The notes below the pieces were generated by a model. The model saw nothing but the letters and a program-made list of their open reading frames with translations. It was not told the origin of the DNA and made no database searches. 64,000 bases of DNA, taken from assembly GCA_015059905.1 (NCBI GenBank), contig SUZN01000007.1, positions 103,141 to 167,140 on the forward strand, in the 5' to 3' direction. Below, piece by piece: positions 8,042-17,152 of the stretch. How positions within the stretch are numbered: the first letter of the stretch is position 1; each line of letters starts with the position of its first letter. The position numbers were made by a program, and so were the translations under genes. The DNA comes from Rikenellaceae bacterium (lineage in GTDB: Bacteria; Bacteroidota; Bacteroidia; Bacteroidales; Rikenellaceae).

Positions 8042-8073
8042 TAAAAAAGTGCGCCACCGCAAGGGTGACGCAC
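8042..8073 (-). terminator. terminator of the groES-groEL operon
   Basis: Minus strand: GTGCGTCACC / GGTGGCGCAC stem with one mismatch and a 5-nt loop, followed by six Ts, 27 nt past the groEL stop. Confidence 0.9.
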
Positions 8074-8099
8074 CTGAAATATCCGATAGGTGTTCTATT

Positions 8100-9746
<1,647 letters not shown>

Positions 9747-9760
9747 TTAGGTTAATCAAA

Positions 9761-10030
9761 TTAGCAGATTGCGAGGATGTCGCTCTGCTTCATAATAAGG
9801 TAATCTGTGCCATCAACATTGATTTCGGTACCAGCATACTTGCCGTAGAGGACTGTATCACCCTCCTTAACCTCCATCTTTACCTCTGCTGTGCCTGGAC
9901 CTACGGCTACAACCTTACCCATAAGTGGCTTCTCTTTTGCTGTGTCTGGAATAAAAAGACCGCCTGCGGTCTTCTCCTCCGCTGGATTGGGCAATACCAA
10001 TACGCGGTCTGAAAGTGGTTTAATTGTCAT
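9761..10030 (-). CDS. groES: co-chaperonin GroES (10 kDa)
   Basis: Heptameric lid of the GroEL chamber. The 89-aa sequence shows [33 protein letters not shown] (the mobile loop), the VVAVGPG turn, [14 protein letters not shown] and [12 protein letters not shown] at the C-terminus. Length is normal. First gene of groES-groEL; the ATG is 46 nt downstream of the predicted sigma-54-type start site. Confidence 0.97.
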   Translation of the reverse strand: MTIKPLSDRVLVLPNPAEEKTAGGLFIPDTAKEKPLMGKVVAVGPGTAEVKMEVKEGDTVLYGKYAGTEINVDGTDYLIMKQSDILAIC

Positions 10031-10086
10031 AGTATTTTGTTTTAGTTTATGTTATTATTTCATTGTTTACACACGCCATTTATATA

Positions 10087-10102
10087 AGCAAGCAGTGTGC
10101 CA
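10087..10102 (-). promoter_or_regulatory. sigma-54-type (-24/-12) promoter upstream of groES
   Basis: On the minus strand TGGCACACTGCTTGCT matches the RpoN consensus TGGCAC-N5-TTGCW with the GG and GC exactly 10 nt apart. Transcription would start near 10076, about 46 nt before groES. I find no TAnnTTTG element between here and groES. RpoN itself is not in the window. Confidence 0.6.
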
Positions 10103-10159
10103 AACCCTGGGTGGCACATATTTTTGTCAGTCCCCACACTTTATGCTGACAAAATGTCA
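10096..10159. promoter_or_regulatory. nested palindromes upstream of groES (candidate regulator sites)
   Basis: Three inverted repeats in 64 bp: TGTGCCA-N9-TGGCACA (10096-10118), TTTTGTCAG-N15-CTGACAAAA (10122-10154, 9-bp perfect arms), and TGACA-AAA-TGTCA (10147-10159). None is the CIRCE/HrcA sequence. They lie just upstream of the predicted -24/-12 promoter, where an activator or repressor could bind, and between groES and the divergent lyase gene at 10260. Confidence 0.55.
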
Positions 10160-10259
10160 CACCGAGAGATGTTTTTCTGCCTACATTGTATTTATATGTC
10201 ATCTAAAATGCGAAGTTTGCAAAATTATTTCTAATTTTACGAACTTTTTCGAGATTATT

Positions 10260-12089
10260 ATGAAAAAATTATTGACACTATTTACTTTTATATGCTCTTT
10301 GGCTCTTTTTTCAGCCTCTGCACAGAACCTTGACTATGATGCCATAGCACCCCACCCCCGTCTGCTACTCACCAAAGGTGACGTGAGCAAGATGCGTGAG
10401 TTGCCTACCAAATCGGCAAATGCTATGACCATCCACCAGATGATTATCTCCGAAGCTGATGGCTATCTCAATGCCGAGCCTATCAAGCGCGAGATTGTGG
10501 AGGGCGCAAAGTGGAACGCGCCACGCGAGGCCCTGAAGCGAGTGTTCTACCTCTCTTATGCCCACGCGATGACCGACGATATGCGTTATGTAGCAGCAGC
10601 CGAGCGCGAGATGCTGGCAGCAAGTGCTTTTGAGGATTGGAATCCGTCACACTTTCTGGATGTGGCAGAGATGACAATGGCGCTCTCGATTGGTTACGAC
10701 TGGCTCTACCGCCGTCTGTCGGTGCGCTCACGCAGTATCATCGGTACTGCCATCTACGAGAAGGGTCTGCGCGCATCGGAAGGCGAAGGCGTGAACTTCT
10801 GGGAGCGAGAAGATAATTGGAATCAGGTATGCAACGCGGGTATGATTTACGGTGCGCTGGCAACATTGGAGCGTTCGCCAGATTATTGCAAGGCGTTGAT
10901 TTCAAAGTGTATAGAGTCAAACAAGAAGGCGCAGAAGATATATGAGCCAGATGGGGCTTACCCCGAGGGTTACGCCTATTGGGAGTATGGTTCTGGCTTC
11001 GAGGCATTGCTGGTGGCAGCCTTGGAGTCATCGCTCTCAACACACGCAGGCATTGCCGACAACAAGAATTTCCTGCGTTCGGCAGAGTTTATGAATCACC
11101 TGGTAGCACCTTCAGGCAAGCTCTTCAACTATGGTGATTGCAGCTACGACACTGCCACTTGTATGCCTGTCAAGTATTGGTTTGCCCGCAAGATGGGCAA
11201 TTCATCAATTGTGGCTCTTGACGAGAAGTCAATCAAAGAGAAGAAAGTTACGAAGGATGCGCTGTTGCCACTATATATGATTTGCGCCATAAACATCGAC
11301 TTGAGTAATCCGCAACTTCCAACGCAGAAAAGCTGGCAGAGTCGTGGCGAGGTGCCAATATATATATACCGCAGTGGCTGGGATGCCGATGATGCCTATT
11401 TTGCCATCAAGGGCGGCAAGGCGCAGAACAACCACTCTCATATGGATGCGGGCTCGTTTGTATATGAGCTAAACGGTGTGCGCTGGGCAGTCGATTTGGG
11501 GGGCGAGGATTACAGCAAGCTGGAGTCAGCAGGTGTAGATGCAGAGAACACTACGCAGCAGAGCAATCGCTGGGATGTGTTCAGCATAGGTGCCGCCTCA
11601 CACAACACACTCACCTTCAACGGCACACATCACAATGTGGGTGGCAAGGCAGAGATTCTAAAGTTCCACGACACACCACGCGAAAAGGGCGCAGAGCTTG
11701 ACCTTACGCCCATATTTGCCGAACATGCACAGAGCGTCACTCGTACCGTTATACTCAACAAGAAGAATCACCTCACAGTGACCGATAACATCCAAAATGG
11801 CGTAAGCCCATCAACCGTAGAGTGGCATATGACAACTACTGCGGCGGCGGAGATTGTTTCACCCCAAACGATTATGCTCACGCAGGAGGGTAAGACACTC
11901 TACTTGCGCCTGAAGGCACGCTCAAGAGCCACCGCGAAGATATGGCCAGCCGACGAAAAGTCGAAGGGTGCTGCACGCGTAGGCTTTATCGTGGAGTTAA
12001 AGTCGGGCGAGGATGCTACGCTCGAGGTTACGATGTCGCCTACAAAACCAAATGTAATCTCACGCATCAAGCTGACCGTATTAAAATAA
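10260..12089 (+). CDS. heparinase II/III-family polysaccharide lyase
   Basis: Predicted secreted or periplasmic lyase that cleaves uronate-containing polysaccharide by beta-elimination; the substrate cannot be read from sequence. The track ORF begins at 9891 inside antisense groES, but ATG 10260 gives a proper signal peptide (MKKLLTLFTFICSLALFSASAQ) and a 609-aa protein. It has an N-terminal alpha-toroid (APHPRLLLTKGDV, WLYRRL, FWEREDNWNQVCNAGM, YPEGYAYWEYG) and a C-terminal heparinase II/III beta-sandwich with the hallmark NNHSHMDAGSFVYELNGVRW. The GH88 enzyme at 17.2 kb would act on the unsaturated uronyl ends such lyases create, but the two are not adjacent. Confidence 0.85.
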   Translation: MKKLLTLFTFICSLALFSASAQNLDYDAIAPHPRLLLTKGDVSKMRELPTKSANAMTIHQMIISEADGYLNAEPIKREIVEGAKWNAPREALKRVFYLSYAHAMTDDMRYVAAAEREMLAASAFEDWNPSHFLDVAEMTMALSIGYDWLYRRLSVRSRSIIGTAIYEKGLRASEGEGVNFWEREDNWNQVCNAGMIYGALATLERSPDYCKALISKCIESNKKAQKIYEPDGAYPEGYAYWEYGSGFEALLVAALESSLSTHAGIADNKNFLRSAEFMNHLVAPSGKLFNYGDCSYDTATCMPVKYWFARKMGNSSIVALDEKSIKEKKVTKDALLPLYMICAINIDLSNPQLPTQKSWQSRGEVPIYIYRSGWDADDAYFAIKGGKAQNNHSHMDAGSFVYELNGVRWAVDLGGEDYSKLESAGVDAENTTQQSNRWDVFSIGAASHNTLTFNGTHHNVGGKAEILKFHDTPREKGAELDLTPIFAEHAQSVTRTVILNKKNHLTVTDNIQNGVSPSTVEWHMTTTAAAEIVSPQTIMLTQEGKTLYLRLKARSRATAKIWPADEKSKGAARVGFIVELKSGEDATLEVTMSPTKPNVISRIKLTVLK

Positions 12090-12098
12090 TTTACAGCT

Positions 12099-12491
12099 AT
12101 GAAATCAAGAATAATATTTCTCGTTGTAGCCTCGTTGCTATGCCTCACAGCGTGTAGCAGCGTGCGCCGCAGTCGCGCAACATTTCATTCTCTCAATGTA
12201 GAGGCATTTGAACGTATCATTCAGAAAGAGAACGTATTGCTTGTCGATGTACGCACAGCAGAGGAGCATGCAAAGGGCGCAATAGAAGGCACCTACCTTA
12301 ACCTTGATGTACGTAGCTCAACATTTTTCAGCGACTACCGCACACTACCCAAGGATAAGACCATCGCTCTCTACTGCAAGGGCGGCGGACGCAGCAAGCA
12401 GGTGGCAGGCGTATTGGCAGGCAACGGATATAAGGTTGTGGAACTCGCAGTGGGTTATGATGGCTGGGTAAAGCACCACAATGAGCAGTAA
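12099..12491 (+). CDS. rhodanese-like lipoprotein
   Basis: 130 aa with lipobox LTACS (lipidated Cys19) and a single rhodanese domain: LLVDVRTAEEHAKGAIEGTYLNLDV and the active-site loop LYCKGGGRS (Cys93). A membrane-anchored single-domain rhodanese probably handles sulfane sulfur or acts in periplasmic thiol chemistry; no partner is indicated. It follows the lyase gene by 9 nt and may share its transcript. Confidence 0.85.
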   Translation: MKSRIIFLVVASLLCLTACSSVRRSRATFHSLNVEAFERIIQKENVLLVDVRTAEEHAKGAIEGTYLNLDVRSSTFFSDYRTLPKDKTIALYCKGGGRSKQVAGVLAGNGYKVVELAVGYDGWVKHHNEQ

Positions 12492-12547
12492 TGGATGGAC
12501 GTAGCAACCCTATTTATCGCTTTTTTTGAAAGATTTTTGTAAATAAA

Positions 12548-12579
12548 TTTGGAGGAAAACGATAAATAACATATATTTG
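12548..12579 (+). promoter_or_regulatory. promoter of tRNA-His
   Basis: TTTG (12548-12551), 20 nt, TATATTTG (12572-12579), 28 nt before the tRNA. Confidence 0.75.
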
Positions 12580-12607
12580 CACCCGATTTGAGAGGTCAAA
12601 TCTAAAT

Positions 12608-12682
12608 GGTGGATGTAGCTCAGTTGGTTAGAGTAGAGGATTGTGGTTCCTAAGGTCGTGGGTTCGAGCCCCATCTTCCACC
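12608..12682 (+). tRNA. tRNA-His (GTG anticodon)
   Basis: Cloverleaf by eye: acceptor GTGGATG paired with CTTCCAC (one T-T mismatch), D-arm GCTC..AGAG, anticodon stem-loop with GTG, variable loop, T-arm GTGGG-TTCGAGC-CCCAT. An extra G at 12608 pairs with C73, the G-1 feature specific to tRNA-His. CCA appears to be encoded (12683-12685). Followed by a terminator. Confidence 0.93.
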
Positions 12683-12692
12683 CCAAAAGCAG

Positions 12693-12722
12693 ACGCAAGG
12701 TTTATAAACCTTGCGTTTTTTT
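12693..12722 (+). terminator. terminator of tRNA-His
   Basis: ACGCAAGGTTT / AAACCTTGCGT stem (11 bp) followed by eight Ts. Confidence 0.9.
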
Positions 12723-12951
12723 GTTGTATGCGCTTTCTGTCTGCAAGCAGCCGAAAGCTCCTCCATCAAAAATTGCGCCTTCTGCGCTCTGCTTTTGTTT
12801 GTAAGAGGAGTGTTGTTTTGTGGGTTGCGAGGATAAAAAGATATTTATTTTCAAAGGTATCCTCGCTTCGGCTTCGCCGTTCGAGCCCCTGCGGCGAGCA
12901 GAAGGGGTAGGCGTTAAGCGGAGCGACCTATAAGGGAGCGCAGCAGCCAAT

Positions 12952-12965
12952 CCCATCTTCCACCC
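12952..12965 (+). repeat. duplicate of the tRNA-His 3' end
   Basis: CCCATCTTCCACCC repeats exactly the last 14 nt of the tRNA-His gene region (12670-12683) 282 bp downstream. A further piece, TTCGAGCCCC of the T-arm, recurs at about 12880. The 270 bp between contain no gene I can support; this looks like the residue of an att-type duplication or a repeat-driven copy. Confidence 0.6.
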
Positions 12966-12976
12966 TTAATTTGCAG

Positions 12977-13007
12977 AAAACGCTTGGTGTCGCCAAGCGT
13001 TTTTTTG
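12977..13007 (+). terminator. terminator beyond the tRNA-His duplicate
   Basis: AAACGCTTGG / CCAAGCGTTT stem with loop TGTCG, then seven Ts. Confidence 0.8.
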
Positions 13008-13052
13008 TGTCTATACCTTTGCGCGCAAGCACAATCAATTTGATACAAAAAT

Positions 13053-13083
13053 TTTGATATAAAATCATTATTTACTAAATTTG
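13053..13083 (+). promoter_or_regulatory. promoter of the ThuA-like gene
   Basis: Ideal match: TTTG (13053-13056), 19 nt, TAAATTTG (13076-13083), 23 nt before the ATG. Confidence 0.85.
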
Positions 13084-13106
13084 TATTCAACTTAAAACTT
13101 CAAACT

Positions 13107-14033
13107 ATGAAAAACTTTCTCAAAACAATAGTCCTCGCAGCTATTATGCTCATTTCCGCCTCACTCACACCTACCGTAGCGCGAAACCCAAAGCTGAAGG
13201 CACTTATTATATCGGGTCAAAACAACCACAATTGGCAGGTAAGCCATCGTGTGCTGAAGCTTATTCTTGAGCAATCATCTATGTTTGAGGCCGACATACT
13301 GCTCACCCCATCCAAAGGTGGCGATATGAGAAAGTTTAACCCTCAATTTGAAGAATACGATGTAGTGGTACTGGATTACAACGGTGACCGCTGGTCGAAA
13401 GCGACCGATGAGGCATTCCTGCAATATGTAAAGCGTGGCGGAGGCGTAGTCGTATATCACGCCGCCGACAATGCCTTTGCCGATTGGGAAGAGTTCAACA
13501 AGATTATCGCCCTGGGCGGCTGGGAGGGTCGTAACGAGAAGTCAGGACCCTACTACTATCTTGTAGATGGCAAGCCTGTGCTTGACAACACAGCTGGTAC
13601 AGGCGGCTCACACGGAGCACAGCGCGAGTACCCTATGCACTGCCGCAACGCCAAACACCCCATAACAAAGGGTCTGCCAGATGGGTGGAAGCACGGTCGT
13701 GACGAGATGTATGACCGTATGCGCGGACCTGCCAACATCAAGGATTTGCTCTACTCGGGTTTTGCCGATGCAAAGAGAGGCGGCTCGGGACGCGAGGAGC
13801 CCCTCATCTTTACTGTTGATTACGGCAAAGCACGCATCTTCCATATTATGCTCGGTCACTGCGGTCCTACGCCCGAAAATAACCCCGCCATGCAGTGTGC
13901 TGGCTTCCAGACACTTCTGCTACGCGGTGCAGAGTGGGCAGCAACGGGCAAGGTCAAGCAGGCTGTACCTTCAGACTTCCCCACAGCCAACGAGTGCCGC
14001 TTCCGTATGGACTATATGCCACCTCGCAACTAA
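13107..14033 (+). CDS. secreted ThuA-like domain protein
   Basis: 308 aa with a signal peptide (ISASLTPTVA) and a single ThuA (trehalose-utilisation-like, class I glutamine amidotransferase fold) domain: KALIISGQNNHNWQVS, VVLDYNGDRW, YVKRGGGVVVYHAADNAFADWEEFN, HPITKGLPDGWKHGRDEMYDRM, IFHIMLGHCGPTP. In Bacteroidota such proteins often accompany glycan or sugar-ether metabolism; the reaction is not established. Its stop overlaps the stop of the convergent gene at 14030. Confidence 0.85.
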   Translation: MKNFLKTIVLAAIMLISASLTPTVARNPKLKALIISGQNNHNWQVSHRVLKLILEQSSMFEADILLTPSKGGDMRKFNPQFEEYDVVVLDYNGDRWSKATDEAFLQYVKRGGGVVVYHAADNAFADWEEFNKIIALGGWEGRNEKSGPYYYLVDGKPVLDNTAGTGGSHGAQREYPMHCRNAKHPITKGLPDGWKHGRDEMYDRMRGPANIKDLLYSGFADAKRGGSGREEPLIFTVDYGKARIFHIMLGHCGPTPENNPAMQCAGFQTLLLRGAEWAATGKVKQAVPSDFPTANECRFRMDYMPPRN

Positions 14034-14698
14034 CGTGGTCGCGCGATTTGCAGCCGCACGCCACACGAGAAGAATAGCATATCGGTTAGCTTAAGGCTTG
14101 AATTGGTAAATTTCGATACCAGATTCATATCGCACGCGCTCACCTCATAATATAGCGATGCACCCTGCAACCTACCACGCGAGAGCTGCGATAGATTTAT
14201 GCGCTGTCCAACAAAGACGTGCAGACGCACTCGCGACGCGAATTTATAATACTTGCCGCCGTACTTACCAGGCTCACGCGTCCAGAACTTATCGCCTGTG
14301 ATGGTGGTGAGATAGACCCCACACGACAAAGGCTCATAGCTTACATCACGCCACAGAGGCAGATTCCAGGGAGTATAGGTCTGTCGCAGGGATAGTGTGA
14401 GGTGTGCTGCATCACTGTAACGCTTGGGCAAGTAGCCCACCATCACATCGCTTTCCCACTGATTTCCCCTACCATAATCCCAGCCGACACCCACCGACCC
14501 TACGCCCATACCGCCTGCATATTGCAGTTTCAGGTGAGTAGGTATCACTCGCTGCCAACCCTCATAATCGGCGTGAGAGCGCAAGCCCAGCAGAGGCTGT
14601 TCAGCTCGAACGCTGGCTAGACCTACACTCGTGGATAACAGGAGCTCAAGCAACACCAAACATCTAAAAGTCAACCTTCTCACATTCATAACCATCAT
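14030..14698 (-). CDS. putative outer-membrane beta-barrel protein
   Basis: About 222 aa; several Met codons (MMVMN) allow starts at 14698-14689. An N-terminal signal-like segment (FRCLVLLELLLSTSVGLASVRA) is followed by alternating amphipathic strands (LKLQYAGGMGVGSVGVGWDYG, LTLSLRQTYTP, LHVFVGQRINLS, MLFFSCGVRLQIA) that suggest a small beta-barrel. Family not recognised. It overlaps the phosphoesterase gene by 35 nt and the convergent ThuA gene by 4 nt, so the locus is very tightly packed. Confidence 0.65.
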   Translation of the reverse strand: MMVMNVRRLTFRCLVLLELLLSTSVGLASVRAEQPLLGLRSHADYEGWQRVIPTHLKLQYAGGMGVGSVGVGWDYGRGNQWESDVMVGYLPKRYSDAAHLTLSLRQTYTPWNLPLWRDVSYEPLSCGVYLTTITGDKFWTREPGKYGGKYYKFASRVRLHVFVGQRINLSQLSRGRLQGASLYYEVSACDMNLVSKFTNSSLKLTDMLFFSCGVRLQIARPR

Positions 14699-15458
14699 TA
14701 TTCAAAGTGAAAATCAAGAAAGACCTATCGCCCACATTATCACACTCGTAGTAGGTCACGCCATCGTCGAAAATATCCTCTTCCTTATATTTGTGCCCGT
14801 GCCCATGCACGCAAAATTGCAAATCGGGCAAACACTTCAACTGCTGCTGAAGAATAAGCGCCACCTCGCGGCTATAAAACTGGTCGGAGAGGGGCTCGGC
14901 GTGCATCACAACAACGCTTCGCCGAACATCACGAGGCATCGTAAGCAGTTGCTGCTCGACAAAATCGAGATTTGGCACCGACCCATCATCATACTCCAGG
15001 GCATTGGTATTAAGGCATATAAACCTTACATCACCCGCCGTGAAAGCCATATCTGCCGCACCAAATATCTTCGCAAAGATATCTTTTCCCGTTGCTATAC
15101 AGTCGTGATTACCAATCAAGCAGACATATGGTACACGCAACCGATTGAGAATATCGCGCTGCACCTCAAACTCCGTACGCATCCCGAAATCAGAGAGGTC
15201 ACCAGCGTGAATTACAAAATCAATATCACTACGGAGGTTTATCTCCAGCACCGCCTGCTCAAGCTCATCATACCAGCGTTGTGAGTCACTCACCACCGCA
15301 AAACGCAACTCCTTCAGGTCCTTACACTCACGCTCAATACGAGCAATATTTTTCGCATTTATATCAGTTGCACCATCCACGCGTGTATCATAGGGATGAT
15401 ACTCAACACAACCACACAACAAACTGACAAACAAGCAAACAACAATCCTAATACTCAT
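14664..15458 (-). CDS. metallophosphoesterase lipoprotein
   Basis: 264 aa, lipobox LLCGC (Cys17). Calcineurin-like phosphoesterase motifs are all present: VVSDSQ at 55-60 (Gln where the family usually has His), HAGDLSDFG at 84-92, LIGNHD at 114-119, VVMHAEP and CVHGHGHKYKE. Probably a periplasmic phosphatase or phosphodiesterase. Its start codon overlaps the stop of the WaaP/Kdo-type kinase by 4 nt (ATGA), so kinase, phosphatase and barrel protein are translationally coupled; a role in envelope or lipopolysaccharide phosphate decoration is inferred. Confidence 0.85.
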   Translation of the reverse strand: MSIRIVVCLFVSLLCGCVEYHPYDTRVDGATDINAKNIARIERECKDLKELRFAVVSDSQRWYDELEQAVLEINLRSDIDFVIHAGDLSDFGMRTEFEVQRDILNRLRVPYVCLIGNHDCIATGKDIFAKIFGAADMAFTAGDVRFICLNTNALEYDDGSVPNLDFVEQQLLTMPRDVRRSVVVMHAEPLSDQFYSREVALILQQQLKCLPDLQFCVHGHGHKYKEEDIFDDGVTYYECDNVGDRSFLIFTLNNDGYECEKVDF

Positions 15459-16207
15459 CTTCGCAATCTACTCTTCATTTTCCGTCTAAACCCAAATCGC
15501 AACCCATACATAGCTCTTGAGAGCAGTCCTTTTGCTGCAAACCTATCCATATCAATACCTGTGAGGCGGGCATAACACTCCAACATATAGACAAACTGCG
15601 CCGTGTCACACGAGAAATGGCGCAAATCATTAAATCGCTCTCGCTCGGTCAAGGCCCTATCATAAAATCGAATACGATTATTGTCAATCAATTCAAACTC
15701 ATACTCCTCACCACTTCTGCGATACCTAACATTTGCCACATTCAAATCGTTGTGCTGAATACCCAACTGATGAATATGAGCTATAAAATGCGCCAACGCC
15801 TCAAGCAGTTCGCCATCTACCCTCTTGCCCTGCTCATTTACTATTGTCATCGGCTGAAAATCGGAGTACTCCGACACAAAGTAACATCCGCGCAACAAAC
15901 CTCGCTCATAACAATCAACCGCCGCCACAGGCTGTGGGGTGTTCACACCCAGAGTGAGCAATCGATGAGCATTTTGATAAGCTCGCATTGACTTACTCTG
16001 CCGCACACGTCCATACGCCACGCGATTAACCAAAGAGAGCGAAGAATAATACTTTATGACCAATCTTCGGTCGCCAACGCTCACACTTTTGACGATGTTT
16101 CGCGCCTCATGAAGCGTCGTTGCAGACGTAAGATTGGAGAAAGCAGCAGGTATAGAAGCGATAAAATCATTATATAACAAATAATTGGGGTTTATAACTA
16201 TTTTCAT
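15455..16207 (-). CDS. lipopolysaccharide kinase-like protein (Kdo/WaaP family)
   Basis: 250-aa cytoplasmic eukaryote-like kinase fold. The phosphate-anchoring Lys is likely in RRLVIKYYSS (Lys52), the catalytic loop is QHNDLNVANV (152-160) and the Mg-binding Asp is in FELIDNNRIRF (Asp175), which fits the Kdo kinase / WaaP / InaA group that phosphorylates lipid A core sugars. Length suits KdkA. It is the first gene of the coupled minus-strand trio. The 250 bp upstream (16208-16450) contain no other gene. Confidence 0.8.
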   Translation of the reverse strand: MKIVINPNYLLYNDFIASIPAAFSNLTSATTLHEARNIVKSVSVGDRRLVIKYYSSLSLVNRVAYGRVRQSKSMRAYQNAHRLLTLGVNTPQPVAAVDCYERGLLRGCYFVSEYSDFQPMTIVNEQGKRVDGELLEALAHFIAHIHQLGIQHNDLNVANVRYRRSGEEYEFELIDNNRIRFYDRALTERERFNDLRHFSCDTAQFVYMLECYARLTGIDMDRFAAKGLLSRAMYGLRFGFRRKMKSRLRR

Positions 16208-16450
16208 ATATCATCCTATAAACAAGCATTTTAGCAACATTATGATTATAACAATCGATACAAAAATAGATAATTACAACACACAAAACCACCCCTTGTT
16301 CGCTTTACGACCATCCACCGCAACCAAACGAACCGATAATAAACGCTTCTCACCATTTTGAGCACAAATAGACCAATTCGCAGCTATCTTTCAGCGAACA
16401 GGCGAAAAAAAAATAGAGTAGCACAAGTTGTTATTCTAAAGCGAAATATG

Positions 16451-16458
16451 TATCTTTG
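16451..16458 (+). promoter_or_regulatory. -7 element directly abutting a start codon (leaderless candidate)
   Basis: TATCTTTG ends 5 nt before the ATG at 16464; GTTG about 20 nt upstream serves as -33. Transcription should begin at or within a base or two of the ATG. Confidence 0.65.
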
Positions 16459-16463
16459 CTTAT

Positions 16464-16985
16464 ATGAAATGGATTTTCAAAATATTAGCTCTCTGCGTAG
16501 CAGTCACAGCACTTGGTTGTATCAGCGACGGACACGAAGACTCCGACAAGACAACGCTGGTCAAGATTGGTCAAGTGGCTCCAGACTTCACTGCACAACT
16601 ATATCCCGAGGGGGAGGTTACACTCTCGTCTTTGCGAGGGAAGGTTGTTTTGCTGACTCTTTGGGACCCCGAGTGCCCCACCTGCCGCAATGAGATTGCT
16701 GTGGCGCAGGAGCGCATCATTGACCATTTCGAGGGCAAGGAGTTCTGCTACCTCCCCGTAGCGCGCGGGCAGGGATATGACTTGATAAAGGGATTTTGCG
16801 AGGTTAATGGTTACACCTTCCCGATTGGACTTGACCCTCGCCGCGAGATATATTCCTTGTACGCCACGCTGTATGTTCCGCGCAGCTTTATCATCGACCG
16901 CAAGGGCGTTATTCGTTCGATAGAGGTTGAATATGAGCTTGACCACCTCGACGAGATTATCTCCACGATTGAGAGTATGTTATAA
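16464..16985 (+). CDS. TlpA-like thioredoxin-fold lipoprotein
   Basis: 173 aa; lipobox TALGC (Cys19) then a redoxin domain: GQVAPDFTAQLY, LRGKVVLLTLWDPECPTCRNE with Cys71-x-x-Cys74, and the cis-Pro segment YVPRSFIIDRKGVIRSIE. Predicted periplasmic thiol oxidoreductase tethered to a membrane. The C-P-T-C active site is less common than WCGPC. The signal peptide requires the start at 16464 although the promoter leaves virtually no 5' leader. Confidence 0.85.
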   Translation: MKWIFKILALCVAVTALGCISDGHEDSDKTTLVKIGQVAPDFTAQLYPEGEVTLSSLRGKVVLLTLWDPECPTCRNEIAVAQERIIDHFEGKEFCYLPVARGQGYDLIKGFCEVNGYTFPIGLDPRREIYSLYATLYVPRSFIIDRKGVIRSIEVEYELDHLDEIISTIESML

Positions 16986-16992
16986 CAAAATG

Positions 16993-17027
16993 AGGGTTGT
17001 CCAACAATTATGAAGGACAACCCTATT
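16993..17027 (+). terminator. hairpin between convergent genes (possible bidirectional terminator)
   Basis: AGGGTTGTCC / GGACAACCCT stem of 10 bp with an 11-12 nt loop; modest T tracts on both strands. Confidence 0.45.
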
Positions 17028-17152
17028 TCGTTGAAGTTGTATAATAAGAGGGATTTTAAGGCATACGAAACCCCAAAAAGCGGAGTTTGCTTGGCGTAAA
17101 TGAGCATTTTGAGGGTGAGTAAAACGCAAAAATCACCTTGTTAGACAGCTTC

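Noticed and set aside
9891-10259. N-terminal 123 residues of the track ORF for the heparinase-like gene
   Set aside because: They run antisense through groES and the groES control region, and hide a perfect signal peptide that starts at 10260.
10031-10260. CIRCE (HrcA) operator at groES
   Set aside because: TTAGCACTC-N9-GAGTGCTAA is absent; the TGTGCCA-N9-TGGCACA repeat has similar geometry but an unrelated sequence, and one arm belongs to the -24 element.
12641-12910. 89-aa ORF starting inside tRNA-His
   Set aside because: Overlaps the tRNA and its terminator; the region is repeat-like and non-coding.
14631-15284. 217-aa plus-strand ORF and 55376-56131 (251 aa)
   Set aside because: Antisense to a motif-complete phosphoesterase and to surA respectively.
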